Source of the DNA: Flavobacterium sp. N2820
GTDB taxonomy: Bacteria > Bacteroidota > Bacteroidia > Flavobacteriales > Flavobacteriaceae
DNA length: 64,000 bases
Assembly (NCBI RefSeq): GCF_025947285.1
Contig: NZ_CP110008.1
Location: forward strand, 930,001-994,000
Direction: 5' to 3'
Below are positions 25,195-34,678 of the stretch, in pieces; position 1 is the first letter of the stretch, and every line of letters starts with the position of its first letter. Under the pieces are notes generated by a model. It searched no databases, was not told the origin of the DNA, and saw only the letters and a program-made list of their open reading frames with translations. Made by a program: the position numbers and the translations under genes.

Positions 25195-25659
25195 ATGAAA
25201 ATCTATAGATTACATACCAAACAAAACTTACCCATAACAATTGACGAAGCTTGGGATTTACTTTCAGATCCAAAAAACCTTCAAAAAATTACTCCTGAAT
25301 ATATGGGATTCAAAATTTTATCTGGAGCAGATAGACCTATGTTTCCAGGGCAAATTATACAATATATAGTTACACCTGTTTTAGGAATCCCTGCGAAATG
25401 GGTTACCGAAATTACCCACGTTGTTGACAAACAGTATTTTGTAGATGAGCAACGTTTTGGACCATATGCGCTTTGGCATCACAAACACTTTATTAAAGAA
25501 ATTCCAGGTGGTGTGGAAATGGAAGATATTGTCGATTATAAAGTTCCGATGGGAATTATAGGACAATTAGTTCATCCTTTTTTAGTCAAACCTAAATTGA
25601 ATGAAATTTTTGAATACAGAAGAAAAAAATTAATCGAAATGTTTGGCGAATTTGTGTAG
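25195..25659 (+). CDS. SRPBCC family protein
   Basis: A 154-residue START-like lipid- or ligand-binding fold; the N-terminal part (LPITIDEAWDLLSDPKNLQKITP) and the middle (GVEMEDIVDY) are typical of the family. Genes of this type are common in photolyase clusters across bacteria, where their ligand is unknown. It is the first gene of a four-gene run ending with two photolyase/cryptochrome proteins. A 34-bp inverted repeat lies just upstream. Confidence 0.85.
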   Translation: MKIYRLHTKQNLPITIDEAWDLLSDPKNLQKITPEYMGFKILSGADRPMFPGQIIQYIVTPVLGIPAKWVTEITHVVDKQYFVDEQRFGPYALWHHKHFIKEIPGGVEMEDIVDYKVPMGIIGQLVHPFLVKPKLNEIFEYRRKKLIEMFGEFV

Positions 25660-25705
25660 AGATGCGATTTATCGCGTCTGTAACTAACAAGATAAAATAA
25701 TAATC

Positions 25706-26404
25706 ATGAAAAACATATTACTAATAGGTGGTTCTTATGGTATAGGATTAGCTATAGCTCAAGAGCTTCAAAACGATAATAACATTTTTGTTGCGTCTAG
25801 AACCAATGAAAATTTAGCGGGTTTGAACGTTACACACATTCCGTTTGACGCCTCTACCGATACTTTAGATGCTTCTAAATTACCTGCAATTTTAGATGGT
25901 TTGGTTTATTGCCCAGGAAGTATTAATTTACGTCCGTTTAGAGGATTAAAACCTGAAGCTTTTGAAGCCGATTTACAAATTAATTTCATTAGTTTAGTAA
26001 AAGTAATTCAAGCCGTTTTACCCAATTTAACTGCAGGTGAACAATCGAGCATCGTGCTTTTTAGTAGTGTTGCTGCTTCTATGGGAATGCCATTTCATAC
26101 CAGTGTGGCAGCGGCTAAAGGTGCTATTGAAGGTTTTGCAAAAGCATTAGCGGCAGAATATGCTCCAAAAATAAGAGTAAACGTAATTGCTCCCTCATTA
26201 ACCGACACTCCATTAGCTGATAAATTCTTAAATAACGAAACCAAACAAGAAAAATCAGCCGAACGTCATCCATTAAAACGATTTGGAAAACCAGAAGATA
26301 GTGCCCAAATGGCAAGCTTTTTATTAAGTGATAAAAGCAGTTGGATTTCAGGACAAATTTTCCATGTTGATGGCGGTATGTCAACATTATTAGTAAACGG
26401 ATAA
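25706..26404 (+). CDS. SDR-family protein lacking the catalytic tyrosine
   Basis: A 232-residue short-chain dehydrogenase/reductase. The cofactor motif is GGSYGIG (8-14), and the Ser (120-121, in LFSSVAAS) and Lys138 of the active site are present. The residue that should be Tyr in the YxxxK motif is Val134 (SVAAAKGA), so the classical catalytic triad is incomplete. The C-terminal end (HVDGGMSTL) is normal for the family. Position inside a photolyase operon is typical; the true activity is unknown and may be a non-reductase or binding role. Confidence 0.87.
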   Translation: MKNILLIGGSYGIGLAIAQELQNDNNIFVASRTNENLAGLNVTHIPFDASTDTLDASKLPAILDGLVYCPGSINLRPFRGLKPEAFEADLQINFISLVKVIQAVLPNLTAGEQSSIVLFSSVAASMGMPFHTSVAAAKGAIEGFAKALAAEYAPKIRVNVIAPSLTDTPLADKFLNNETKQEKSAERHPLKRFGKPEDSAQMASFLLSDKSSWISGQIFHVDGGMSTLLVNG

Positions 26405-26415
26405 TAGAATAAAAA

Positions 26416-27702
26416 ATGAATATTTTTTGGTTTAGACGCGATTTAAGAATAGAAGACAACGTAGGACTTTTTCATGCTTTAAATAGTGCTGAAGAAGTTC
26501 TCCCAATTTTTATTTTTGACGAAATTATTTTGTCGGAACTTCCAAAAGATGATGCTAGGGTTTCGTTTATTCAAGAACAATTAGAAAAAATTCAGTCAGA
26601 ATTGAGTAAAATTGGGAAGTCATTAGCGGTTTTTCACGGAAACCCCATTGACGTTTTTACCAAATTAATTTCCGAAAATAAAATCACAGCAGTTTACACC
26701 AATCATGATTACGAACCTTACGCTCGTAAGCGCGACAAGGAAATGAATCAGTTGTTTGTTTCGAAAGGCATTTCTTTTTTAACTTTGAAAGACCAGGTTA
26801 TTTTTGAAAAAAGTGAAGTGGTTAAAGATGATGGAAGTCCTTATGTGGTTTACACACCTTATTCAAAAAAATGGAAAGAGAACTTCAGAAAAATCAAGTT
26901 AGTTCATTATCCATCGGAAGATAAATTGGATAAAATTACGAAGCACTCCTACCCTTTTTTATCATTAGATGATATTGGTTTTGAAAAATCAACAATTAAA
27001 GTTTCTGCTTTTGATATTTCCGAAAATTTAATTCAGAATTACGAAGCTACGCGAAATTTTCCAGCTTTAAACAAAACCTCGTATCTGGGAATTTACCTCA
27101 GATTTGGTGCGGTTTCTATTCGAAAAATGATTGCAAAAGCCATTGCAGAAAAAAATGAAACCTTTTGGAACGAGTTAATTTGGCGCGAATTCTTCATGCA
27201 AATTCTATGGCATTTTCCGCATACTAAAAATACCAGTTTTAGACCAAAATACGATGCCATTATTTGGGAAAACAATGAAGATTTATTTCAAAAATGGTGT
27301 CAAGGAAAAACAGGTTATCCTTTTGTTGATGCGGGAATGCGAGAATTAAATGCAACTGGTCACATGCACAATCGCGTGCGTATGATTGTTGCTAGTTTCT
27401 TATGCAAACATTTATTAATCGATTGGCGCTGGGGCGAAACTTATTTTGCACAAAAACTATTAGATTACGAAATGGCGAGCAATGTTGGAAATTGGCAATG
27501 GGCAGCAGGTTCTGGTGTAGATGCTGCACCATATTTTAGAATTTTCAATCCAACAGAACAAATCAAAAAATTTGACAAAGATTTAAAATACATCAAAAAA
27601 TGGATTCCAGAATTGGAAACCCAATATTATCCAAAACCAATTGTAGATCACAAAGAAGCACGAGAACGATGCTTGAGAGTGTACAAAGAAGCAGTTGGTT
27701 AG
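26416..27702 (+). CDS. phrB: Deoxyribodipyrimidine photo-lyase (CPD class I type)
   Basis: A 428-residue flavoprotein. The N-terminal Rossmann-like antenna domain starts WFRRDLRIEDN and the C-terminal FAD domain has the family motifs: ELIWREFF, GYPFVDAGMREL, TGHMHNRVRM (with the flavin-contacting Asn) and DWRWGETYFA followed by NVGNWQWAAG. The tryptophans of the electron chain appear present. It repairs cyclobutane pyrimidine dimers using blue light. It is co-transcribed with the genes upstream (12 bp gap) and separated from the next gene by a heptamer repeat. Confidence 0.93.
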   Translation: MNIFWFRRDLRIEDNVGLFHALNSAEEVLPIFIFDEIILSELPKDDARVSFIQEQLEKIQSELSKIGKSLAVFHGNPIDVFTKLISENKITAVYTNHDYEPYARKRDKEMNQLFVSKGISFLTLKDQVIFEKSEVVKDDGSPYVVYTPYSKKWKENFRKIKLVHYPSEDKLDKITKHSYPFLSLDDIGFEKSTIKVSAFDISENLIQNYEATRNFPALNKTSYLGIYLRFGAVSIRKMIAKAIAEKNETFWNELIWREFFMQILWHFPHTKNTSFRPKYDAIIWENNEDLFQKWCQGKTGYPFVDAGMRELNATGHMHNRVRMIVASFLCKHLLIDWRWGETYFAQKLLDYEMASNVGNWQWAAGSGVDAAPYFRIFNPTEQIKKFDKDLKYIKKWIPELETQYYPKPIVDHKEARERCLRVYKEAVG

Positions 27703-27736
27703 TTCAGTATTCAGTGTTCAGTATATATTGTTCAGT
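27702..27736. repeat. 7-bp repeat between the two photolyase genes
   Basis: GTTCA, GTATTCA, GTGTTCA, then a diverged pair ending GTTCA. Same family as the other arrays. Confidence 0.75.
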
Positions 27737-27753
27737 AAAAAAACTGTTTAAAA

Positions 27754-29214
27754 ATGAAAGTTGTTTGGTTCAAGAGAGATTTGCGTTTGCACGATCATGA
27801 AGCCTTACATGAAGCCTTATCGACTTCGGGCAAGACTTTGTTGCTTTATATTTTTGAACCTTCGCTGATGAAAGATTATCATTATAGTGCGCGTCATTTT
27901 GATTTTATAAAACAATCGTTAGAAGCACTTCAAAAAGAACTCCAAAAATACCACACACAAATTTTAATTGTTCAAGGAGAAGCGGTACCAGTTTTTCAAA
28001 AGCTAACACAACTTATTTCTATACGAGAAATTTATTCCCATCAAGAAACAGGAATAAAACTAACATACGAAAGAGATTTAGCTGTAGCTGAATTGTTAAA
28101 AGAAAAAGGAATCATCTGGAAAGAATACATCACAAATGGTGTCATTCGTGGCATCAAAAACCGAAAAACATGGAAAGAAGATTGGTATGATTACATGGAT
28201 AAAGATTGTTTACCATTTCATCCAACACCAAGAAGTTTTGTAAAATATATTGAAATTGAAGAATTAGAAAATGCCTTTGATGTTCCTTCGATTAAAACAG
28301 TTCATAATCCAAATTTTCAAAAAGGAGGTGTTCCCACGGCATTGCGTTATATGCACTCTTTCTTTGAAGAACGGGTGCAAAATTATAGCAATCACATTTC
28401 AAAACCTGAATTAGGTAGAAAAGGATGCAGCCGATTATCGCCTTATATTGCTTGGGGAAATTTATCTATTAGACAAGTGTATACCAAAGCTTGGGAAGTG
28501 CATCAACAAGGGAAATTTAAACGTCAGATTTCTAATTTTGCGTCAAGATTACGATGGCAAGCGCATTTTATTCAGAAATTTGAAATGGAAAGCACAATGG
28601 AGTTCATAGCCGTAAATAAAGGCTATCGCAATTTGATTCAAAGAGTCAATGAGAAATATCATAAAGCTTGGATAACCGGAAAAACAGGTGTTCCACTGGT
28701 TGATGCTTGCATGCGCTGTTTAAATACAACAGGTTATTTGAATTTTAGAATGCGTGCTCTGGTGGTTTCGTTTTACACACATCATTTGTTTCAACCTTGG
28801 CAAAATTGCAGTCCGCATTTGGCGCAACAATTCCTAGATTTTGAACCTGGAATTCACTATCCTCAAATTCAAATGCAAGCGGGTGTGACTGGAATTAATA
28901 CGTTACGCGTTTATAATCCTGTGAAAAATTCATACGAACACGATGCTGATGGTACTTTTATTAAAAAATGGGTACCTGAGTTAGCAAATATTCCTGCTGA
29001 ATTTATTCATGAACCATGGAAATTAACACCCATTGAGCAAATGTTGTATGATTTTGAAATAGGACGCGATTATCCTTCTCCAATTGTCAATTTAGAAGAA
29101 GCCAGAAAGTTTTCAAGTGATTTCTTTTGGTCAATGCGAAAAGAAGAATCCGTCAAAAAAGACAGCAAACGAATTGTTGAAAAACACACGTTTCAAGATC
29201 GAGAAATGAGTTAG
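27754..29214 (+). CDS. Cryptochrome/photolyase family protein
   Basis: A 486-residue paralogue of the preceding gene, with the same two-domain plan: [14 protein letters not shown] at the start, and in the FAD domain the [18 protein letters not shown] and [10 protein letters not shown] motifs, including an Asn at the flavin N5 position. It is longer than the upstream photolyase and has a charged C-terminal tail of about 30 residues. It may repair DNA or act as a photoreceptor; the sequence does not decide. It is not of the iron-sulfur subtype, since no cysteine cluster is evident. Its stop overlaps the convergent HAD gene by 4 bp. Confidence 0.88.
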   Translation: MKVVWFKRDLRLHDHEALHEALSTSGKTLLLYIFEPSLMKDYHYSARHFDFIKQSLEALQKELQKYHTQILIVQGEAVPVFQKLTQLISIREIYSHQETGIKLTYERDLAVAELLKEKGIIWKEYITNGVIRGIKNRKTWKEDWYDYMDKDCLPFHPTPRSFVKYIEIEELENAFDVPSIKTVHNPNFQKGGVPTALRYMHSFFEERVQNYSNHISKPELGRKGCSRLSPYIAWGNLSIRQVYTKAWEVHQQGKFKRQISNFASRLRWQAHFIQKFEMESTMEFIAVNKGYRNLIQRVNEKYHKAWITGKTGVPLVDACMRCLNTTGYLNFRMRALVVSFYTHHLFQPWQNCSPHLAQQFLDFEPGIHYPQIQMQAGVTGINTLRVYNPVKNSYEHDADGTFIKKWVPELANIPAEFIHEPWKLTPIEQMLYDFEIGRDYPSPIVNLEEARKFSSDFFWSMRKEESVKKDSKRIVEKHTFQDREMS

Positions 29215-29867
29215 TTTAAATCACGAACTTTCTCAAAATTCAATTCGTTAAAATGCTGAATAACTACATTTGCTTTTGATAAATCCTGATTTTTGGAATG
29301 AAAACTGTTGTAACCCACACAAAAAATTCCAGCGGAAACTGCGGCTTGAATTCCGTTCGTACTGTCTTCAATTACAATACAATTTTCTTTTGGAGCAATC
29401 GATAAACTCGCAGCATGTTCAAAAATAGCAGGATGTGGTTTCGACTTCGGAAAATCTTCACCCGAAACAATATGGGTAAAATATTGATGCAAATTAAAAC
29501 GGGTAAACACACGGTTGATTGTAACATTTGAAGCTGAAGAAGCCACAATTAGTTGCATTCCGTTGGCGTGTAAATCTTTGATTAAATCTTCAACTCCTTC
29601 GATTAAATACAAATCTTCTTTTGAATCGAAGGCATCATTGAAAAGGTTTCGTTTGGTTAAAATCAAATCTTCCACGTCATCTACTAAATTGAATTGTGCT
29701 TTTAATTTCTGAAAAATGTTACGCGTTGAATTTCCAGTAAAGGAAGCATACATTTCGGTAGTAACTTCAATGTTTAATTGCTTAAAATGTTGGTGATACG
29801 CATAATGGTGTACCGGTTCGGTATCAACAATTACACCATCCATATCAAAAATTACAGTTTGTATCAT
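29211..29867 (-). CDS. HAD-superfamily hydrolase (beta-phosphoglucomutase-like)
   Basis: A 218-residue HAD subfamily IA protein. Motif [12 protein letters not shown] is at residues 8-18; motif II is ASSAS; Lys and the acidic pair lie in [11 protein letters not shown] and IEDSTNG. It has a helical cap domain between motifs I and II. It could be a sugar-phosphate phosphatase or phosphoglucomutase; substrate is not predictable. Upstream is an inverted repeat separating it from rnz. Confidence 0.88.
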   Translation of the reverse strand: MIQTVIFDMDGVIVDTEPVHHYAYHQHFKQLNIEVTTEMYASFTGNSTRNIFQKLKAQFNLVDDVEDLILTKRNLFNDAFDSKEDLYLIEGVEDLIKDLHANGMQLIVASSASNVTINRVFTRFNLHQYFTHIVSGEDFPKSKPHPAIFEHAASLSIAPKENCIVIEDSTNGIQAAVSAGIFCVGYNSFHSKNQDLSKANVVIQHFNELNFEKVRDLN

Positions 29868-29896
29868 AATTTATAATTTTGAAAATGTTTTTTTTG

Positions 29897-29954
29897 GGGA
29901 ACACAGATTAAAGAAATTATTAAAATTTTTGAAATTTCTTTAATCTGTGTTCCC
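29897..29954. repeat. Inverted repeat with 22-bp perfect arms
   Basis: The arms at 29897-29918 and 29933-29954 are exact reverse complements over 22 bp, around a 14-bp AT-rich centre, starting GGGAACACAG and ending CTGTGTTCCC. The element fills the gap between rnz and the HAD gene. It could terminate rnz transcription or be a non-autonomous dispersed repeat. Confidence 0.9.
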
Positions 29955-29970
29955 AAAAATTCTGTTTATA

Positions 29971-30876
29971 TTAAAAATCAAATTCTTTACCGTCATCGGC
30001 TAAAAGTACGTTTTCAAAAATAGTTTGTGCTTCTGTTTTGAAAGGCTCGATGGAACCATAACGTGTAGAATAATGTCCCAAAATCAGTTGTTTTACATTC
30101 GCTAACTTCGCAATTTGAGCAGCTTCTTTTGCGGTAGTGTGTTTGGTTTTTTCAGTATAATGTGCTTCGGAATCTAAAAAAGTAGATTCATGATACAACA
30201 CATCTACATCCTTAATGATAGGAATAATGGATTCATCATACACCGTATCACTACAAAAAGCATAACTTTTAGTTGCATCAGGAGGCAATGAAAGTAATTT
30301 ATTATCAATCACTTCCCCTGAATCTAAGGTTACATTTCCACCCGATTTTATTTTATCAAAATATACCTTTTCAATTTTATATTTCTCAACGGCTTCAATA
30401 TTCAAATGGCGTTTTCCTAGCTTTTCTTGAAACAAAAATCCGTTGGTATACACCCTATGATTTAACGGAATAGTTTTTACAATTACGGTTTCATCTTCAA
30501 AAATTACTTCACTTTCTTTTGATTCTAGTTCGTGAAAATATAAATTATAACCCGTAAATGAACCCGAAGCACGCAATTGCAACAAAATAATTTCTTTGAT
30601 TCCTTTTGGACCATAAACGTGCAAATCATTTTCGCGATTTAGCAACATAAACGTCGAAATTAAACCGATTAATCCATAAAAATGATCGCCATGTAAATGC
30701 GAAATAAAAATATGATTAATACGTGAAAACTTGATTTTGTGTTTTCGCAATTGCACTTGCGTTCCTTCGCCACAATCGATTAGAAACAAATGGTTTTTCA
30801 TCTCTAAAACTTGTGATGTTGGATTTGTTATGGTTCTGGGAGTAGCTGCATAACAGCCGAGTATTTGTAGTTTCAT
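29971..30876 (-). CDS. rnz: Ribonuclease Z
   Basis: A 301-residue metallo-beta-lactamase-fold endonuclease. The zinc motif HLHGDH covers H60-H65 and further His residues are in TTAKEAAQIA and LGHYSTRYGS. The RNase Z arrangement with an exosite insert at about residues 150-180 is visible. It trims the 3' ends of tRNA precursors lacking CCA. A heptamer repeat begins right at its start codon. The small gene upstream (30941-31273) often accompanies it. Confidence 0.95.
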   Translation of the reverse strand: MKLQILGCYAATPRTITNPTSQVLEMKNHLFLIDCGEGTQVQLRKHKIKFSRINHIFISHLHGDHFYGLIGLISTFMLLNRENDLHVYGPKGIKEIILLQLRASGSFTGYNLYFHELESKESEVIFEDETVIVKTIPLNHRVYTNGFLFQEKLGKRHLNIEAVEKYKIEKVYFDKIKSGGNVTLDSGEVIDNKLLSLPPDATKSYAFCSDTVYDESIIPIIKDVDVLYHESTFLDSEAHYTEKTKHTTAKEAAQIAKLANVKQLILGHYSTRYGSIEPFKTEAQTIFENVLLADDGKEFDF

Positions 30877-30877
30877 A

Positions 30878-30935
30878 GTTTTCAGTCGCAGTTTTCAGTC
30901 GCAGTTACTGAATACTGTAAACTGAGACTGTAAAC
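30878..30935. repeat. Degenerate 7-bp/6-bp repeats upstream of rnz
   Basis: GTTTTCA, GTCGCA, GTTTTCA, GTCGCA, then diverged ACTGAATACTGT units. The hexamer GTCGCA is shared with the array after pheT. Confidence 0.8.
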
Positions 30936-30940
30936 TTTTA

Positions 30941-31273
30941 TTAAAATCCTAAATCGCGTTCAATTTCGTCCATTTCAATCATGTCATGTGCTTCTAAAAT
31001 AGATGGAACTACATTTAAATAATTAGGTACTTTATCAAAATCAACTTCGTCGGAAACAATAATCATTGATTTTTTTGCTTTTTTATGGTTTTTTGCCAAT
31101 TCTTTGAAATGAACTAAATCAGTATTAGCAAGAGTTTTATTATACGTTACATCCAAAATTAAATTCTGACCTTGAAACACATGATATTCATTGGTGATTT
31201 TACCCACAAAAGCTTCCACATTATTTTGTGTGTCTTTGATAATGGTAGTATGTCCTTTTTGATCTACTTTCAT
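30941..31273 (-). CDS. Conserved hypothetical protein upstream of rnz, 110 residues
   Basis: A short soluble protein with a beta-rich N-terminal half and a helical, Lys/Asp-rich second half. No motif was recognised, though the length and the KKAKKSMIIVSDEVDFDKVP stretch are compatible with a small STAS-like fold. Relatives sit next to rnz in flavobacteria, and some are misleadingly labelled ribonuclease Z, but there is no metallo-beta-lactamase motif here. The pair is separated by the heptamer repeat. Confidence 0.75.
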   Translation of the reverse strand: MKVDQKGHTTIIKDTQNNVEAFVGKITNEYHVFQGQNLILDVTYNKTLANTDLVHFKELAKNHKKAKKSMIIVSDEVDFDKVPNYLNVVPSILEAHDMIEMDEIERDLGF

Positions 31274-31310
31274 TTTGGTGGTATTACTGATATACTGCTA
31301 ATATAACAAA

Positions 31311-32240
31311 TTAATTCTTAATCTTACTCGCCAATAAATAAATTACTGCCATACGAACCGCTACTCCATTTTCCACCTGATTCAAAATCACGGATTGCTG
31401 TGAATCGGCTACATCTGAAGTAATTTCAACTCCTCTGTTGATTGGTCCTGGGTGCATGATTACGATTTCTTTATTTAGTGAATCTAATAATTCTTTTGTT
31501 ACTCCGTATTGTTGGGTATATTCTCTTGTGGTTGGGAAATAACTCACATCTAAACGTTCGTTCTGAACGCGTAACATATTAGCTACATCACACCATTCTA
31601 AAGCTTTACGTAAATTTGGTTCAACCGTTACTCCAAGTGATTCAATGTATTTAGGAATCAACGTCTTTGGTCCGCAAACTTTCACTTCTGCACCTTGCAT
31701 TTGTAAAGCGAAGATATTGGACAAGGCTACTCTTGAATGTAAAATATCACCCACAATTACGATTTTCTTTCCGCCTACATCGCCTAATTTTTCTCTAATC
31801 GTAAAACTATCTAATAGCGCTTGTGTTGGGTGCTCGTGTGCTCCATCTCCAGCATTTACCACACTTGCATTAATGTTTTGTGATAAAAAGTGAGCCGCTC
31901 CAGGGCTACTGTGACGCATCACCACCATATCTACTTTCATGGATAAAATATTATTCACAGTATCTATCAAAGTTTCTCCTTTTTTAACCGAAGATTGAGC
32001 TGCCGAAAAACTAATGACATCCGCCGACAAACGTTTTTGTGCTAACTCGAAGGATAGCTTGGTTCTTGTGCTGTTTTCAAAGAAAATATTGGCAATAGTT
32101 ACATCACGTAATGAGGGTACTTTTTTGATGGGACGATTGATTACTTCTTTGAAATGGTCTGCCGTTTCGAAGATTAAATCGATATCTTGTTTGGTAATAT
32201 GTTTTATTCCGATTAAATGATTTACTGATAATTCTTTCAT
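31311..32240 (-). CDS. pyrB: Aspartate carbamoyltransferase catalytic subunit
   Basis: A 309-residue enzyme of family length. The carbamoyl-phosphate motif FENSTRTK covers F54-K61, HPTQALLDSFTI binds carbamoyl phosphate, and the aspartate-binding HPGPINRGVEI motif is near the C-terminus. It makes carbamoyl aspartate, the first committed step of pyrimidine synthesis. It lies 29 bp downstream of pyrR, so the two form an operon. No pyrI regulatory subunit gene is nearby. Confidence 0.96.
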   Translation of the reverse strand: MKELSVNHLIGIKHITKQDIDLIFETADHFKEVINRPIKKVPSLRDVTIANIFFENSTRTKLSFELAQKRLSADVISFSAAQSSVKKGETLIDTVNNILSMKVDMVVMRHSSPGAAHFLSQNINASVVNAGDGAHEHPTQALLDSFTIREKLGDVGGKKIVIVGDILHSRVALSNIFALQMQGAEVKVCGPKTLIPKYIESLGVTVEPNLRKALEWCDVANMLRVQNERLDVSYFPTTREYTQQYGVTKELLDSLNKEIVIMHPGPINRGVEITSDVADSQQSVILNQVENGVAVRMAVIYLLASKIKN

Positions 32241-32269
32241 TTATATGTAGTTGTGTGTTTGTAGTTATG

Positions 32270-32809
32270 TTATTTTGTGATTAGGTAAACGGCATCTTCT
32301 CCATCGTTTTCAAGCCATTTTACTAATACTTTTTCATTATTTATAGCATCTACTTGCCTTCCTCTATAATCGGGTTGAATGGGTAAATGACGACTAAATC
32401 TTCTATCAATTAGAGTCAGTAATTCTACTTCTGATGGTCTTCCAAAAGATTGAATAGCGGTTAAAGCAGCATTGATACTTCTTCCAGTATATAAAACATC
32501 ATCAATAAAAACTACTTTTTTATCTTCTACTAAAAAATCAATTTGAGTTTTATTGGCTTCTAATGGTTTTTCGCCTCTTCTAAAATCATCCCGAAAGAAC
32601 GTAATGTCTAAAAATCCCAATTGAATATTGGAAACCTGGTATTCTGTTTCTAAAATTTGTTTGATTCTTTCGGCTAAAAATTTACCTCGAGGTTGTAAAC
32701 CGATTAAGATCGTATTTGAGAAATCTAAATGATTTTCAATTAGTTGACAAGCTAATCGATGCAAGATGATGTGTACTTCTTTTGAAGTGAGCAAAACTTT
32801 TTGACTCAT
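32270..32809 (-). CDS. pyrR: Bifunctional PyrR: pyr operon regulator / uracil phosphoribosyltransferase
   Basis: A 179-residue phosphoribosyltransferase; the ATG at 32809 (MSQKVLLTSKEV) fits the family better than an upstream one. The PRPP motif is VVFIDDVLYTGRS. PyrR in many bacteria binds pyr mRNA leaders in response to UMP. Here, however, the promoter -7 box lies only 16 bp before the start, so the transcript has too short a leader for attenuation ahead of pyrR, and the pyrR-pyrB gap of 29 bp is also too short for one. Regulation by this route looks absent, though the protein could act elsewhere. Confidence 0.92.
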   Translation of the reverse strand: MSQKVLLTSKEVHIILHRLACQLIENHLDFSNTILIGLQPRGKFLAERIKQILETEYQVSNIQLGFLDITFFRDDFRRGEKPLEANKTQIDFLVEDKKVVFIDDVLYTGRSINAALTAIQSFGRPSEVELLTLIDRRFSRHLPIQPDYRGRQVDAINNEKVLVKWLENDGEDAVYLITK

Positions 32810-32824
32810 AGTGTGTTGTTTGTA

Positions 32825-32854
32825 CAAATTTAGAATTTATATTTCTAATAGCAA
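32825..32854 (-). promoter_or_regulatory. Promoter of pyrR-pyrB (TTG-N19-TAAATTTG)
   Basis: On the minus strand TTG (32854-32852) and TAAATTTG (32832-32825) are exactly 19 bp apart, an ideal match to the Bacteroidota consensus. It lies between the ABC-F terminator and the pyrR start. Confidence 0.78.
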
Positions 32855-32863
32855 TCGTATTGT

Positions 32864-32899
32864 AAAAAAAATCCCGTTACTAAAACTAGCAACGGGAAT
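32864..32899 (-). terminator. Terminator of the ABC-F gene
   Basis: ATCCCGTT (32871-32878) pairs with AACGGGAAT (32891-32899); on the minus strand a T-run follows. Confidence 0.85.
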
Positions 32900-32903
32900 G
32901 ATA

Positions 32904-34535
<1,632 letters not shown>

Positions 34536-34549
34536 TTATAAAACTGTTG

Positions 34550-34579
34550 CAAAAGTAGTAAAAATAGTAGATTTTTGAA
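34550..34579 (-). promoter_or_regulatory. Promoter of the ABC-F gene (TTC-N19-TACTTTTG)
   Basis: TACTTTTG at 34557-34550 on the minus strand fits TAnnTTTG; a TTC, close to the -33 TTG, is 19 bp upstream. Confidence 0.55.
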
Positions 34580-34678
34580 TGCTTTATTTATAATTAATAT
34601 AGGTTTATTTTAACTGAATGTTAACAAGCTGTTTTGATTATAACTAATACATTTGTTTAGAATTTAATAATCTGGTTA

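Noticed and set aside
30941..31273. Second ribonuclease Z
   Set aside because: No HxHxDH motif and only 110 residues; the true enzyme is the adjacent 301-residue gene.
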